Origin: Liquidambar formosana
Taxonomy: Eukaryota; Streptophyta; Magnoliopsida; Saxifragales; Altingiaceae
DNA length: 64,000 nt
Direction: 5' to 3'
Assembly (NCBI GenBank): GCA_039720395.1
Contig: CM077824.1
Span: 28,328,883-28,392,882 of the forward strand
Shown: in pieces, positions 35,201-47,127 of the stretch
Layout: each line of letters begins with the position of its first letter
How positions within the stretch are numbered: position 1 is the stretch's first letter
The notes under the pieces: generated by a model
The model's database searches: none
What the model saw: only the letters and a program-made list of their open reading frames with translations
What the model was told of the DNA's origin: nothing
Program-made: the position numbers and the translations under genes

Positions 35201-35924
35201 AAACCAAAAAATGGTTGATATACACTAACATCTCAAGTATCAGCAGGTGAAATAATTTAACTCTAATTCAACAAAAAAAATTACTTTCTTGGAGCAACAA
35301 ACCAAAGAACCATACATATGTTGTATACTTGTATATGGTTGAGTTTAAATGGTAGTAGTTCACATGTGGTATGTAATTCAGGCCAGGATAGCATTCCTAA
35401 TGACAATGACAACTATCACTTGCCTTGTTAATGGATGTTGATTTGAGCATAATTTTCATATCACGATATCTTGTGCAGATATCATGAGATTCCAATTTTA
35501 ATAATCACCCAAAAACCTTAGCTCAATTACTCCAAGTCAGCTTAACACAAATCATTTTCTGCCATTCAGCCTTACACCATAATGCCATGTATCTTTCCAG
35601 GAGATATTTCTGCTGTAATGGTGCAATTCCATATACCCCTTCTCTCATTTCTCTTTACCTAGCTTTAAGTAGCTGCAAATATCACATCCAAAATTACCAT
35701 AATAAAATATGGAAAAAATGCTGCAGAAACCAAAATTCCACCTGCTGATATTTCAATACCGTTTCAGTTGTTGATCATGAGAAAAGTATCCCAGACAAAG
35801 AAGGAAACAAAGACAAGAATCTTATCATCTAAAAAGATGTCTCCAAACTAAGGCTATGAAATTGTTTCTAAGGACTAAAAAAATATTGGGGAGAAGAAAA
35901 GAAACTTTCGTCTCAAAATACAGG
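32266..35924. other. Long stretch without a supported gene
   Basis: Contains AT-rich sequence (32380-32620), a TA run near 33072-33089 and a block near 33470-33570 (CACATGCACCCACATGGAG ... GACTCAAGAGCC) that resembles tails of dispersed plant retroposons. A minus-strand open stretch at about 34476-34742 reads through one stop and has hydrophobic segments. I recognise no family in it. Parts could be untranslated or relic exon sequence. Confidence 0.4.
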
Positions 35925-36130
35925 GTAAATTACACTAACCTCCCATGAGGTTTGGTGAAATTACACCAACTTCCCTGACATTCTAAATATTAAACTGCAC
36001 TCCCTAAGATTTACTAACAATGACACTTACTATCCCTCCATCCATATCGCCGTAACAGAACATATGAAATGACAAATTTACGCTCATTTTGTATCATTAC
36101 GTCATGTGAGTTGCAATAAAACAAATAATG
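35925..36130. repeat. Dispersed repeat: 'cctcccatgaggtttggtgaaattacacc' type
   Basis: GGTAAATTACACTAACCTCC is followed by a second, diverged AAATTACACCAACTTCC unit about 25 bp on. This double motif is known to me as a common dispersed plant repeat end, but its class cannot be fixed here. Confidence 0.45.
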
Positions 36131-36225
36131 AGAAAAAAAAAAATTCTTAAAACATTACAACAACCCTTACACTCATCTAGTACCTATGGAACCCATCGTT
36201 TGTTTCTTAACCCACTCTCCACAGA

Positions 36226-36600
36226 TTGCACCACCACCTTCAAAATTGCATCAAGCTAAGCTACCTGAAGCAAATTCATGCTGACCTCGATGCATGCATC
36301 TTAAGGCTCTCTACCTTGCTGGCATGCTGCTGCCACCGCCACCAACCTCCATTGCACCAGCCTCCTCTTCTTCCACCTCCACCACCCGTTTTCCTTCTTC
36401 AACACCCTCATTAAAGCCCACTCCAAAGCCCCCACCCCACTAACCTCTCACTCCATTTACACCCAAATACCCGTCAAGCTCTTGCCTAATGCATACATGT
36501 TCCCTTTGCTTCTCAAAACCAGCACCCATGTCTGCACCCTTCCACAAGCCCCCTTTTTCTTTGTTAACGGAAGTTGCAGGCTGCAAAGATGGTGGCGTTC
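36226..36600 (+). pseudogene. PPR protein N-terminal pseudogene
   Basis: Frame 1 (36226 on) reads LQNCIKLSYLKQIHADL, the usual opening of PLS-class PPR proteins (LxxCxxLxxLKQIHAxL). After a run of Pro/His/Leu codons the homology moves to another frame at about 36388 with PFSFFNTLIKAHSKAPTP and LLPNAYMFPLLLKTSTHVC, matching the first P and L motifs. Frameshift and truncation by about 36600 make it non-functional. It lies on the same strand as the intact PPR gene, 11.5 kb away, but is too short to say whether it was duplicated from it. Confidence 0.8.
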
Positions 36601-36754
36601 ATGGCCTTGAGGACATGTTGATGGTGTTGGGGCGGAGGTGAGGGTGGGCTGTTATGGTGGAGGTTGCAGAGATGTTGGTAGATGGATTTTCAAGTGAATC
36701 ATGGTGGTTGAACTGGTCATGCGATTCTCATAGGTCCATCATTTCTATCACTCC

Positions 36755-38318
36755 CAATCATGGTTTAAAGTCACAGTCACGGATGCCGTCACATAACAGT
36801 CACAGTCATCACGGTTGTGGCTGTCTCATCACGTCTCAGGTGAGACGCAACATTACGTATGAAAGAAGGCTAAAAAAATCCGGAAAAAATCATGGAAAAA
36901 TCTATAAAAATAAAAATAAATAAATAAACATAAAAATAAAAAAAGAGCAATCACATTGGAAGCATAAAACAAGTAAAAGTGTGAAACAAATAATCTAGAA
37001 CATATAAAATAATTAAAAGCATCAAAACAAGTAGCAGCGCTCTCTATAACTAATATAAGAAACTCAATATTTAGGTCTTAGATATAGGATATAAGTTATA
37101 TAAATCAAAATCATCCCAAAAATCCGATAAAATAAACTAAGAATGTAGAAAAAGAAGACTTGGAGACTATAATACATTCCACATACCTTTCACCTATGGT
37201 TCACTGCCACATCGAGTGACGATGAGGCTTAAAGTTATCATACTCCCTAGGCCCAGGCTGAGGTGAGTAGTATTGATTTTGAGAAGGGTAGGTGGGTCTT
37301 GGGAGGTCGGAATTGAATTGTAACTAGTGGTCTTGGAAACCTTGTTGGGGAATTGAGGGTATGGAATATGTGTTCTTGCACTATCAACTGAGCTTTTGCC
37401 ATAGTATTCATAGCCATAACTTGTTGGGCCACTAAAAATGCTGGACAATCCACCATGGTCAGAATATCCATATCTCCTGCTAGTGCTGCCAGATTCATTC
37501 CCATGTTGATAATCTTGATGACGATCATAAAAACGACCACTACTAACGCTAGTAGATCCCTCACGCATACAAGGCATTCATGGGTCAGGAATTGGAAGAC
37601 CACGATTGCAACCACTTCTTCTACTTGTGCTAGTAGATCTCGGAATACGGTTTGGTCTCGATGGAACTTGACCCAAATTTATACCATGCATTTGAAGATC
37701 TATCTTAATAGGATTAACGCCAACATTGTGGCCATGCCTATGGTCTGAGTCTAGGCAACTATCATCATTATCATCATCATCATAGACAACATTAATCTAG
37801 TATTGTCTTGCACAATAAATCCTACTACAACAAGCAAAAGAACACTTAATAAGACTGAAACGAACTCAAACAAGATTAAGAATTTTAAAAATTAATAATC
37901 AAATGCTACTGACTTTAATACCAAACTGTCCTAATTTTCACAATATGTGAATACCAAAACACCCCTACACATGGAGTTTTCAAATTTCTCTAAATCTAAG
38001 GAAGCTAGAACCAAGATCATCTAAACCTATCCACTAAATCAACTGCTCTTCATGGCCTCTGCAAATCTTCAACACATCATCTTCAACACTCTAGGTTGGT
38101 TGGGGGTCCAACTAGTCACACTCAATGATAAAGGGCAGACTTCGAGTTACCTATATTCAACTAGTTCATGGATATGACTGCCCAAACCCATTAGATTGGA
38201 TGCATTGGTGGGCCGAAAAGCTTCTGCAACTCTACTGCCACATTACAAGAAGTAAAATAGGAAGAAAAAATATGCAAAAAAATGGGAGGGGACTTTCTGG
38301 CAACAATAACCAAACCAG

Positions 38319-38355
<37 letters not shown>

Positions 38356-38420
38356 GGAATAAATATGAGATGAAATATCCAAAAATTTGGCCGAAATTCA
38401 AAATAAAGGGTTTAAAACCA
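36755..38420 (-). mobile_element. Probable decayed hAT element
   Basis: The left edge holds CATGGTTTAAAGTCACAGTC with several GTCAC repeats (36765-36840), and the right edge holds GGTTTAAAACCATG (38408-38421), giving weak inverted ends CATGGTTT(T)AAA. A hAT-like C-terminal exon sits inside. No matching 8-bp target duplication was found, so the borders are tentative. An (ATT)12 microsatellite lies at 38320-38355. Confidence 0.45.
37194..37795 (-). pseudogene. C-terminal tail of a hAT transposase-like protein
   Basis: Minus-strand reading gives VYDDDDDNDDSCLDSD, then a basic/Ser stretch, then a Tyr/Gly/Ser-rich tail (SSGRFYDRHQDYQHGNESGS, DHGGLSSIFSGPTSYGYEYY). One in-frame stop at about 37578 interrupts some 200 codons. 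Low-complexity acidic then Tyr/Gly-rich tails are common after the dimerisation region of plant hAT-like (DUF659) proteins. The dimerisation domain itself is not seen, so the call is inferred. Confidence 0.5.
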
Positions 38421-38602
38421 TGAATTTGGGACTCAAAAATATACTTGAAGCTAAAATCATGTTTTAGATCATTAACTATGTCTTGATATATTGCCAAAGG
38501 TGAAAATGACAGCTTTCAATGGACAAGCTTATAGAAAATGGTCTTCATTCAACTACCCAATTCACTTACATAAAGAGAAAATTCCAAACTTCCAAAGAAA
38601 TA

Positions 38603-38883
38603 CTCCCTCTGTCCCACAAAGATAGGCCAAGTTTGACAAAACATGCAGTTTAAAAAAAGCCATCATCACATTGACTTCTCATTCATTAAACTCCATCTTT
38701 CCAAAAGTATCCTCTCATAGTAATTTTTATTGGGTTGTGTGAAAAGTAATTTTTGAAATAAGAAAGGGTAGTATAGGAATATATATATATATATATATAT
38801 ATGATTTGACTTTTCAAAATGGCCAAATATTTTGGGACAAAAAAAAGTTGGAAAAGTGGCCTATCTTTGTGGGACGGAGAGAG
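38603..38883. mobile_element. Stowaway-like MITE
   Basis: Inverted ends CTCCCTCTGTCCCACAAAGA and, in reverse, CTCTCTCCGTCCCACAAAGA, with TA target duplications at 38601-38602 and 38884-38885. It is 281 bp with a TA run inside. CTCCCTCCGT ends and TA duplications are typical of Tc1/mariner-derived Stowaway elements. Confidence 0.9.
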
Positions 38884-38885
38884 TA

Positions 38886-40022
38886 GAATTACTCCAAGGC
38901 GAAAACTTTATCCCAATTCACTAAATGATATAAGAACTCCATGACTCCTTCTTCCTTATATCAGCTTATAAAAGTTGATATTTATACTCCTTAAGGACAT
39001 TCTTAAATCCTGAAATTTAATCTCATTTCAGACATTCAAAATTCCAGAAATCCCCAAATCAACTTAACAAGATCCTCAACGATCACCCTTAGAATTTTAA
39101 TGATTGCATTATTGATTCATATGAACCAAGAAATTTATCCTACAATTTCCCTACTACCTCCAAGCTCCACTTCTGAATCTAAATTCTTGACTTATCATTC
39201 ATGAAAGGCTTGAAAACTAGTCTTTGTTAAAACTGAAAGATTAGTGAACTCCACATGTATAGCTTTTAGCACCTCATCTTTATACAGAGCTAAGAAAATG
39301 CATATGAAGTCATGAACATATATCATAGAGTGAAGTAGCAATAAGCTAACCCAATCAATCATGAAAAATAAACTAATTACATTAATATCACAAGTACTCC
39401 CACAAAAACAAATAGGTCCTAAATTCATAATGCATATCAACAATAAATAAAGAGATTAGGGTGAGGAATTCATTTGTTCTTTTCTTGGATTCTCTAAAGC
39501 TCTAAATTGGAGCTCTCTTTTTGTTCCTTTTGCAAGTATATATGGCTCATGTACATGGGCTTCACTTCTTTAATTATTTAATACATATTTTGCTTCATCA
39601 ATATTTATATATATATATATATATATAACAATATGAAATTAATTTAGGGAAGTCTTAGAGAAGTCTCTCCAGGTTTGTCTCTAAATCTTAAGAAGCAGTC
39701 GAGTCACATTACTCAAATTTCCCATTGCTGCGGACTTCAGCAAGTCAATTACTTCAGGCACAAATGGGAGTAGCAACATCTAAAAACCAAGAGTATAAAA
39801 GTACAATTACTGTATCACTAAAGAGAAAACAGTTATATAGCAAACATAAACTGTCAAATACAGAGAACATAAATCGAAATCATCCAGAGTACTAGTAGAT
39901 AAAATATAGCAGTTATAATTGATCAAATACAGACCATAAAGTATTGCTTGTTTAACAATCCATGGCACAACGATAACGTTCGGAAACCCGAAACAGCAAC
40001 TAATTGATAATTATAATTCTCC
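38886..40022. other. Downstream flank of the membrane-protein gene
   Basis: AT-rich with a TA run at about 39607-39627. The last few hundred bases should include the 3' untranslated region of the minus-strand gene that follows. No other gene seen. Confidence 0.45.
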
Positions 40023-40652
40023 TCATACCACTTCTTTGGCCGGGGCCGGCACAGGAGCAGCATCAGCAGGAATCTTGACGTATCCCATCTTCTTAGGGCT
40101 GACATCATCATCAATGTCATCTTCATCATCAAATTCATCAAAGGAGCTGCGAAATTCGTAGCGGTTGGAGAACAGAGACCACGCCAAGTACATGGTGGCT
40201 GCCGTGAGGGCGCCGCAGCCGACGCCAAAAAGCAGGGCCACAACGACACTCAGAACGTCTTTGGTGCGGTCGCGGAGGGAGTCAAAGCCAGCAGATGAGA
40301 AGAATCCGGAAGAAGCCGGACGTGGTTCCAACTCGGCCACGTCGGGGTCTACCAATCGGAGAGGAATCGGAAACCGAACGCCGTTATGGAAGACGATTTC
40401 TGATGGCTTGGGATTGAATTGCCTGATTTCGGTGAAGAAGGTCACAGATCCTTCCGAGGGGTTTTGAAAAGCGAGATTAGGGTTAGGGTTTTGATCTAGC
40501 AAATCAGGGTTACGATAGAAATGGGGTTTGAAGGTGAAGGAGTACGAGGAGATGAAGAGGGTTTTGCAGGGTCTGGCATTGGCTGAAATTGAGAGAAGCC
40601 CTAAGAGGATTGAGAGACGGAGGACGACGAGTCGCTGAGTCGTCGATGCCAT
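40023..40652 (-). CDS. Small secretory-pathway single-pass membrane protein, function unknown
   Basis: Intact intronless frame of 209 residues starting at ATG 40652; in-frame codons upstream offer only a GTG, so this ATG is chosen. Residues 1-26 look like a cleavable signal peptide (basic start, VVLRLSILLGLLS core, ANA-RP cleavage site). A soluble region (27-131) contains CKTLFISSYSFTFKP and a stretch with Val/Phe alternation (SVTFFTEIRQF, FHNGVRFPIPLRLV). A transmembrane helix follows at about 132-160 (DVLSVVVALLFGVGCGALTA), then an acidic segment (171-184, many Asp/Glu) and a Pro/Ala-rich end. Topology would be a luminal or outer N-part with a short cytosolic acidic tail. I believe similar proteins occur across plants as uncharacterised transmembrane proteins, but I cannot name a role. 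GC content rises sharply over this frame compared with its flanks, supporting a real gene. Confidence 0.9.
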   Translation of the reverse strand: MASTTQRLVVLRLSILLGLLSISANARPCKTLFISSYSFTFKPHFYRNPDLLDQNPNPNLAFQNPSEGSVTFFTEIRQFNPKPSEIVFHNGVRFPIPLRLVDPDVAELEPRPASSGFFSSAGFDSLRDRTKDVLSVVVALLFGVGCGALTAATMYLAWSLFSNRYEFRSSFDEFDDEDDIDDDVSPKKMGYVKIPADAAPVPAPAKEVV

Positions 40653-40699
40653 GGATGAGATTCTTCGCACAACGAAAAGCGGCCACGTCTTTTAGAGGA

Positions 40700-40726
40700 T
40701 GGAAATAAATAGCGGCGCGTATTGGT
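40700..40726 (-). promoter_or_regulatory. Candidate core promoter for the membrane-protein gene
   Basis: On the minus strand GGACCAATACGCG (CCAAT box) precedes CTATTTATTTCC, a weak TATA-like element, about 50-65 bp before the start codon. The closeness implies a short leader. Inference only. Confidence 0.35.
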
Positions 40727-41630
40727 CCGGGACAAACATAGAACCGAATCAACCCTACCTTTTTTGGGTCCGTTTTCCTCGGAACACTACTTGGGTAGAG
40801 GAGCCTCTGTTAAGAATATAAATCTAAAAATGTGAATTAAGAGATACATAGATATGAATACGCGGACACATATTCATTTAAATATGAATATGTAATACAG
40901 AAATATAAACTTATGAAAATATACTCATAATTATATATACATGAAAATGCATGCACACAATCAATTATCCTCCACCTAAAAATGAACAGCTCCTCCCCTC
41001 TTCCCCCCTCATATTTTACCACTTGTTCAAATAAATAAAAAAAATGATTGTGTGCATACATTCTTATGTTTACATAATTGTAAGCATATTTTCATAAGTT
41101 TATATTTGCATATTACATATTTATGTTAACATGAATGCATGTCCATGTATCCATATACATGTATCTGTTTGTTTGTGTTTTTAAATTTATTTTCTAAAAT
41201 ATTTATGACAAATGGTAGAAAATGAATGGAAGTTGGGAGGAGCTTCTCCACCTTAGGGTGGAGGTAAGTAGTGTTCCTTAGTTATGTGGACAAGTGATAA
41301 AATATGAGTGAGAAGAGGAGAAAAACTCTTCCACCCTAAAGTGGATGCAAGTATTACATTCTTAGGAGGTTTTCTTAGTTTACCCCCAAAAAAAAAATCT
41401 AAAACCCTAACAAAAAAATGTAATTGCCTCCATCCAAGGGTGGAAGAGCTCATCTTTTCCTTTCCCTCATATTTCGCCACTTGTCCAAATAAATAAGGAG
41501 AATTAATTGTGTGCATGTATTCCCTAACTCTTTTTCACATAACCCATAGCATCTCTCCTTTAAATTACATTTTTCCTTTTCCAAATGGCTAATTATTTTA
41601 GCTATTGTCGTTTTGGCTAGCTTCATTTAA
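40727..41630. other. AT-rich flank without a gene
   Basis: Two diverged inverted segments, near 40960-41060 and 41450-41520, share ATTTTACCACTTGTTCAAATAA-like sequence, and both contain a CTCC-rich block. No gene is supported. Confidence 0.45.
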
Positions 41631-42110
41631 CTAGCAAATATTCACTAGTTAGGGCTTGTTTGGATAAATTTCAACTTTCTATTTTTACTTTCAAAAGTAA
41701 AAAAAATAAAAATAAAAGTTTGGGTGAAAAATTTTGAAAGTTACTTTTTAAAGTTGAAATAGTAAGAAATTCATATTACCTCAACTTTTAAAAGTAACAA
41801 TCAAAATTTTGCATTATAAAAAACTATCAAAAATTTTCATTTTCTTAGTTTTAAAAGTAAAAGCTAGCAAATATTCAAGCTCGTTTGGATAAACTTCTAC
41901 TTTCCGTTTTTTACATTAAAAAATTTAAAATAAATAAATAAATATTTTGAGTGAAAAATTTTGAAAGTTACTTTTAAAGTTGAGATTGTAAGAAATTCCT
42001 ATTACCTCAACTTTTAAAAGTAACTATCAAAATTTTGAACTATAAAAAATTTTCATTTGTTTACTTTTAAAAGTAAAAAACATGAAGTAGAAGCTTATTC
42101 AAACAGGCCC
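41631..42110. repeat. Head-to-tail tandem of a 233-bp MITE-like unit
   Basis: CTAGCAAATATTCA begins units at 41631 and 41864. Each continues with GTTTGGATAAA and TGAAAAATTTTGAAAGTTAC. The outer ends GGGCTTGTTTGGATAA (41652) and TTATTCAAACAGGCCC (42095-42110) are inverted, so it may be one MITE that duplicated or two nested copies. Confidence 0.7.
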
Positions 42111-42382
42111 GACCCTCTTTTTATGCACCATTTTATTTTTCTCTCTCCACCAAATGATTAAAAAGAGAAAGATTATTAATAAAAAAAATTGAAATAACTA
42201 GTACCCTTAAGTACTCACTTGAATAGTTAGCTAGTTATTTTGAAAAATATTATTTTGTTAGCTAAAGTAGTAAAAAATAATTAGTACCCTTAAAAATGCT
42301 CCAAGGAAGAGACATACTCCCTCGCAAAATTGCTGTTACTTCTATTATCTTTTTTGGGCACTATGTCGAAGGAAGAGACATA

Positions 42383-42661
42383 CTCCCTCCCGTTTCATAT
42401 TAATTGTATTCTTCTCTATTTTTTGTTGTTTCAAAATTATTGTTTTAAAGTCAATGACTTTATGTTAATCAAATTTCCAAAACACCTAGATTCATGGTAT
42501 TAATTACATAATATGGACAAAACCAACTTAATTAATGATTTGTACTACCTTGAGGGTAAAATTGGAATGTTAAATTATAAAGATAAGCGTGAATGAATTT
42601 AAGAGGGCTTCCTAAAAAATCGTGGTGTTCAAACATAACAATTAATATGAAACAGAGAGAG
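42383..42661. mobile_element. Stowaway-like MITE
   Basis: Ends CTCCCTCCCGTTTCATATTA and, in reverse, CTCTCTCTGTTTCATATTA, with TA duplications at 42381-42382 and 42662-42663. It is 279 bp and non-coding. Confidence 0.88.
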
Positions 42662-42663
42662 TA

Positions 42664-43598
42664 CATATTTTATTTTCTATTTGATTTTTACAAAAAAATT
42701 TTACCAATCTTAACCTTTTTTTCGAATTTACTATCATTGCATGTATTGCATCTATAAATAGACATTTGTAAAAATATATTAGTATTATCTAAAATTTCTA
42801 AGACTAGTATTCTTATGAATTCTCTATCAACAACCAATTAAGCAGAGCATTATTGTATTTTTTTTTCCTCATTCTCTCAGAAATCTAATCCATAAATAAG
42901 GAGGTTAAAAAAAAAAAATTGTATTAGTAAAGTTTTGTGTTGCATTATAAAAAATAAAATAAAAAAAAAGGTTTTCCATGTGGCTAGTAGGGATGAAAAA
43001 GTACTTATGCCAAAAATGATCTTAGTAGCAAAAAAGAAAAAGAAAAAAGAACAAAAATGATAGAGGTGGGTTATAGTCATCACAAAAATTCATTTATATC
43101 CCACTTAGTTTAGACTTTTTAAATTCTTATAAAAAAATATAAAAAGTTTTTATAAAATCTAGTCACAAAGTTTATTATAAAATATCATTCTGAATTTTTT
43201 TTTAAAACTGGTCATTTATAACTTATATTTCATTTTTACATAAATTTTGGTAAAAAATAGTAAAAAAATTTACTTAAGCGATAAATTTTTAAAAACTTTT
43301 TATTTATAAAATTATTTAGATTAATGTTTGCACATTGTTAATTTTTATCAAAAACCTTATAATCATACAATCTTAAAAGTTGTCACCTATGTGGAGTACA
43401 GGCCAAATTTTTGTAGTGGTGATGACTTCCCAAAATGAAACCGCGTGCAGGAACCTTCGGAGAACGGGCTATGCTGCTTTCCTTCCTGTCAAAAGGCAGA
43501 GACGTAGAGGCGAAGGAAGCGATTGCTTCCCGCATTGGGGCCCTGCCGTCGATTCGTTGTTTCTTTCAACTTTTCAAGCCAGGGAGGGAGGGAGGGAG
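42664..43598. other. Upstream flank and leader of the LRAT-domain gene
   Basis: AT-rich up to about 43400, ending in TTTTTGTAGTG at 43418, which looks like a CACTA-type right terminus. From about 43430 base composition becomes GC-richer, consistent with the 5' untranslated region of the gene starting at 43599. No upstream coding exon is evident. Confidence 0.45.
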
Positions 43599-43716
43599 AT
43601 GGGTGTGCTGTCTAACAAAATCGATCGGGAGGAATTGAAGCCTGGGGATCACATCTATTCATGGAGAAATGCCTACCTCTATGCCCATCACGGTTCTTTC
43701 TTCTTCTCTCTATCTC

Positions 43717-43774
<58 letters not shown>

Positions 43775-44868
43775 CCAACAGAACATCAAATCCATTGCTC
43801 TTGTTATTCTGCAACACTAGCTGTCACCAACTTCCATTTCTTCGATATTAATTGGTAAACTACTGGCGTGTCATGGACATTATAAGACAAAGCATGCCTT
43901 ATTGATTCATTTGTTTATTTATTTTTAAATTTTAATCCCAGCTTCAGTGTCCTAATAAGACAAAGCATTTTGTAAGTTAAATTACATTTCCGCTTCATAT
44001 GAAAATTGAGGGATCACATTCTAACTGTATCTTCTATCACTTTAAAAGAACAACTTATCAACCAACGTATGGCCTTCTGTTTTTACCAGTTCATTTTTTT
44101 CTTGAATTCACTCCCACTTGCTTGCTCCTAATTGACTTTTAATAGCACGACTGATTGTATAATCTCCGGGCACATTTTAAGACAGTATGCTTGATATTTG
44201 CATCCCAGTTGTACCCCATTGATGTCAGATCAATTGAGTTTATTATGTTTGAGAGAGGAATTGGTACTTCTGGGAGGTCCATCAATTATTTTCTTTCTTT
44301 CGGGAAATGATTTAAAATAAGGACGAGAGAATAAGACAACACTCTGTTGATTGTGACCCTTAAATGATGCGTCTTTGTTGCTCTCTTTTACATCACTTTC
44401 ACATGAGTCTTTGAAATTTTAATGCATTGTTAATCTAATTTTATGGCTTAATTTCGTTGAGTTAATCAATGTGTCATCGAATTTTTAGTGAGAGTACGTG
44501 ATCTTCCATACACTGCACCACACCCAGCCTCTGTCCATTCGTTTCTTCGTGCCTGGTGAGCATTATGATTTGTTATCTCTGTATGGTCATAGACCCATTG
44601 CTCTTGTAGCATTGCTTAAACGCCTATATTTAAGCATCCCCTAAACTCCATTACCAGGATGTTGGGTGAAATTGATATAACTGTTAGTGGATTTTCTTTC
44701 TTATTGTTTCATATCTCATTTAGTGTCTTGTTGATCCCTTACTTAGGGTTTCCAGCAATCTTAAAATCGAATTCGTTTATAGCATTGAGAAAGTTGGATT
44801 TTGCTTCTTGATACATCATTGAATGGTCTTATCATAAATTTTGATACATATCTATATATCTATATATC

Positions 44869-44903
<35 letters not shown>

Positions 44904-47091
44904 ATGTATATGTATATGTATATGTACATCATAGATCAAGTATAATTATAATATTATCACTGGTCCAATAATTAAGTGTTCGGTGAAGCAGTGTTTACCC
45001 TGTGGAAAGACGTTCATTTTGTACCCTGACAATTGTATTTTTTATTTATTTATTTAAATTTAATGTTTTTCTCAATTTGAGTAGAAACCCTTTCATCCAG
45101 TTCTCTATCATTACTATTTCATGTATTTTTGGATTTCTCATACCCTTTTGTCAGCTCTATAACTTGCATTAAAATTCTTAGCTTGTATTTTATTTTATTT
45201 TTTCGTGGGATTGGCATTATCTTTGTAGATCAAAGCACAGCTATGTCTTCAAGTGGGGAGAGGACATTGTGCAACAATGTTTTTTTGGTTGGAGGATTAG
45301 GGAGAAATACCTTTGTATTAATCAAACTCCAATATTGTTGTGTACAATGGACTTCGTTTATAGATTTTGAAAAATTTGCTAGACAAGCAAAACCTCATAA
45401 AAATAAGATTAATCAATATAGAAACCAAATAGGGCTCAAATTTCTCTCAATAGAAAGTTTCTTAATGGCTTGGTTTCTAACCCAAACAGTACTCCTAATT
45501 GGCTCAATCTAATAATGGGAACTCTTTCGTCCAATCAAAAGAGAGACTATTTGAGGTCGGAAATCTGTAAAATTACTAAAATACCCTCATATAATGTGTA
45601 ATCATTTTTCATAAAAGAATATCCAAGATAGACCTATTTCCCCTTTTTGGTTAGCATGCTTTACATATATTTATATGTATATATATGTATAATTTTTTTT
45701 TTTTTTTGGTTTGTCTGCGGAAAGAGCTTAAGCATCAAAGATAAAGGATTCCTCCCAACAAGGTTGGCAGTCAATGTTCTTCTCATTATGTGCTCAAAGC
45801 TCTTCATTTTATTAAATTGAAGAAAAATTGCATGGAATAAGAAGTTGAAAGAGACTTATAAGTGTCACATTCCAGTTTACATGAATTTATAGGTAGGTAG
45901 GCTATACTTGTCTTTACACAGTAGAGAGAAAATAGCTTCAGGTGCTGACCATCACCAATTATAACTTAGAAAGAGATACCCAAGTTTGCACGTTTGTCCG
46001 CAACTGTTTTACCTTCCCTGTAGATGTGTGAGCATTTAAATTCCATAGAGTCAAGGTATATCTTATAGTTAAGTCATATGATCTTGAAACTCCAAGGGAG
46101 ATCAAAGGATGTGATTTGAAAACAGGAGACAACAGCTGTCGAGTCAGATTCTAGACAAAGTTTGCGCCAAACATTACTCCAACCAATCTCAATACCCAAT
46201 AATAGCTGCTAAAATTTCTGCAAAAAGTGATATATGAATCTCCATATTTTGAGTGAAAACTCCTTTGACAGAAGCTCGACAAGAGCTAAACACCCCAGCG
46301 ACAACTGCAGGACCAAGGTTGCCCTTTGCAAGACCATCTGTGTTAAGTTTCACCCAGTTTGGAAGAGGTGGATGCCACTGAACAGGAATAATCTTGGGAA
46401 CACTTTGGATACATGCTTTCACTCCTAGAGAATGGAGAGTAAGTCATGTGTGATTTGAACATAGTGCCACCACAAATCTTATCAGTATCATGTAACGATG
46501 ATTTGGTATGAAGGCAAGATCACTTGGTAGAAAAGCTTTTGTCTGGCAAGAATTCTGGCTTGTCAAATGACTGAACAAGTGATCATGACAGCTGAGATCC
46601 ATAAATTGAAAATCAGTGAACTCATTGATTGATTAGGTGACATATAACCAAAAACCCATTATAGCTTTTTTACTTAATAGTCTCCACATCAAAGAAGAAA
46701 TTCGGGAGGGAGTGAACTTATGCCACAAGTGATGAGACCAAGCAGTAAGAGTCAGAGCAGGACTATCAAAAGAGTAGGCATCTGCAAAAGAAAGATGACC
46801 AGAAGTACCGTAAGGCCATATTATGCAGTCCTCTAATTCCTTCTGGGGCAAGTGGATTTGGATAATAGACTCAACTATGTCTGGAGAAGCAGCTGTAAAA
46901 GAGGTAGGGATACAACATGCTTTACATCATTCTCCCCCACATTAAAAAAACTTAACCTGGAGCCTTAGGGGTGTGAAGTTTGAAGTTGATGTGACTTCAT
47001 GTTGTTGGTTGGAGTGACGAGAATGATGTCAGGAAATTCATTCCTTTTACAGACGAATGGAATGATGAAATCAATTCTTGGGATATCTATA

Positions 47092-47127
<36 letters not shown>

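Noticed and set aside
43380..43858. Alternative frames across the LRAT first exon
   Set aside because: They run through CT/TA microsatellites after the splice donor; only the frame from 43599 matches the LRAT family and joins exon 2 in phase.
45129..45512. 127-residue plus-strand frame in the LRAT intron
   Set aside because: Overlaps the remnant of an LTR in the opposite orientation and has no family signature or splice sites.
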